Assembly: GCA_018333955.1 (NCBI GenBank)
Contig: JAGXSD010000055.1
Location: forward strand, 1-32,716
Direction: 5' to 3'
Length of the DNA stretch: 32,716 bases
Origin: Erysipelotrichia bacterium
Lineage (GTDB): Bacteria > Bacillota_I > Bacilli_A > Erysipelotrichales > Erysipelotrichaceae
Below are positions 32,459 through 32,716 of the stretch, one piece after another (position 1 is the first letter of the stretch; each line of letters starts with the position of its first letter). Both the position numbers and the translations under genes were made by a program. The notes below the pieces were generated by a model. That model had not been told where the DNA came from. It saw only the letters and a program-made list of their open reading frames with translations, and ran no database searches.

Positions 32459-32716
32459 TTTTGTTTCGTCTTCTGCGTGTGTTATAAAAGATTAACCATG
32501 ACTTCACTATTTTGATGTATTCGTCATGAGATTTGATATCATTATTGTATAGAGTTTCTTTCTTCAGTAATGAATGAAAACTCTCTATGACTGCGTTATC
32601 AAGTGGGGTTCCTTTTCTGGACATCGAAATAAGTATTCCCCTTGATTCACACACAGTCTGGTATTCAGTTGAAATATACTGAAACCCTTGATCCGAGTGG
32701 AGGACGAGTCCACTTG
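32454..32716 (-). CDS. IS3-family transposase OrfB, C-terminal part (cut by window edge)
   Basis: The frame runs from the right edge through LVLHSDQGFQYIS, then ISMSRKGTPLDNAVIESFHS and LLKKETLY to WLIFYNTRRRRNKK. These are the second Asp and the Glu of the DDE site of IS3/IS150 OrfB transposases. The N-terminal part and OrfA are outside the window. No stops or frameshifts are seen, so the copy may be functional. Confidence 0.92.
   Translation of the reverse strand, partial: SGLVLHSDQGFQYISTEYQTVCESRGILISMSRKGTPLDNAVIESFHSLLKKETLYNNDIKSHDEYIKIVKSWLIFYNTRRRRNKK

Noticed and set aside
1-32716. CRISPR arrays, tRNA or rRNA genes
   Set aside because: No regularly spaced repeats, and no cloverleaf or ribosomal RNA sequence noticed on either strand.

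Overview
The window is AT-rich, uses the standard code (Trp as TGG, TGA as a stop) and has purine-rich Shine-Dalgarno sequences. With its gene families this suggests a low-GC Bacillota, possibly close to Erysipelotrichia; the genus cannot be fixed from the sequence alone. An insertion sequence borders each edge: the tail of an IS30-family transposase on the left and the tail of an IS3-family transposase on the right.

Positions 1-22600 form a dense defence island. After the IS30 remnant comes a minus-strand trio: an unknown 345-aa protein, a small Smr-domain protein and a 118-aa orphan whose end runs into the IS. Its promoter abuts a 30-bp palindrome. Next is a minus-strand operon mcrB-mcrC plus a third gene resembling PvuRts1I/AbaSI endonucleases, which cut DNA containing (glucosyl-)hydroxymethylcytosine. 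Divergent from it are a UPF1-like helicase with a WYL-like N-terminus and a DUF2726-like nuclease C-terminus, and a coiled-coil partner that starts at its stop codon. A lone DUF2075 (Schlafen-type) ATPase with an N-terminal PD-(D/E)xK-like domain follows. Then comes a five-gene operon: a SNF2 helicase with a degenerate PLD-like head, DUF4391, type III Mod, type III Res, and a protein fusing a HEPN-like domain (RNLLSH motif) to two CBS domains. The restriction layers look complementary: type III attacks unmodified DNA, McrBC attacks methyl- or hydroxymethylcytosine DNA, and the PvuRts1I-like enzyme would cover glucosylated DNA. Adenine methylation by Mod should not trigger the other two.

Positions 22640-26812 hold a sugar-acid catabolic operon on the minus strand: KdgT-like permease, DUF1537 kinase, PdxA2-type dehydrogenase and DeoR-family regulator. 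It matches D-threonate/D-erythronate utilisation. Its promoter carries a cre-like site between -35 and -10 and an operator-like dyad just downstream.

Positions 26813-32110 hold smaller units: an unrecorded 42-aa membrane peptide; a tandem GNAT acetyltransferase preceded by a 12-codon leader peptide and hairpins resembling a translational attenuator; and a Crp/Fnr regulator divergent from a DUF438-hemerythrin-PAS / DUF454 / DUF1858 / Cys-rich operon, with a perfect 22-bp palindrome between them, suggesting redox or nitrosative-stress control. A lipoprotein and a small membrane protein abutting the IS3 end complete the window.

The best candidates for undescribed biology are the HEPN-CBS protein tied to the type III system, the PvuRts1I-like gene inside the mcrBC operon, the WYL-helicase-nuclease pair, and the leader-peptide control of the GNAT gene. 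All family assignments were made by eye from motifs; no database search was run.
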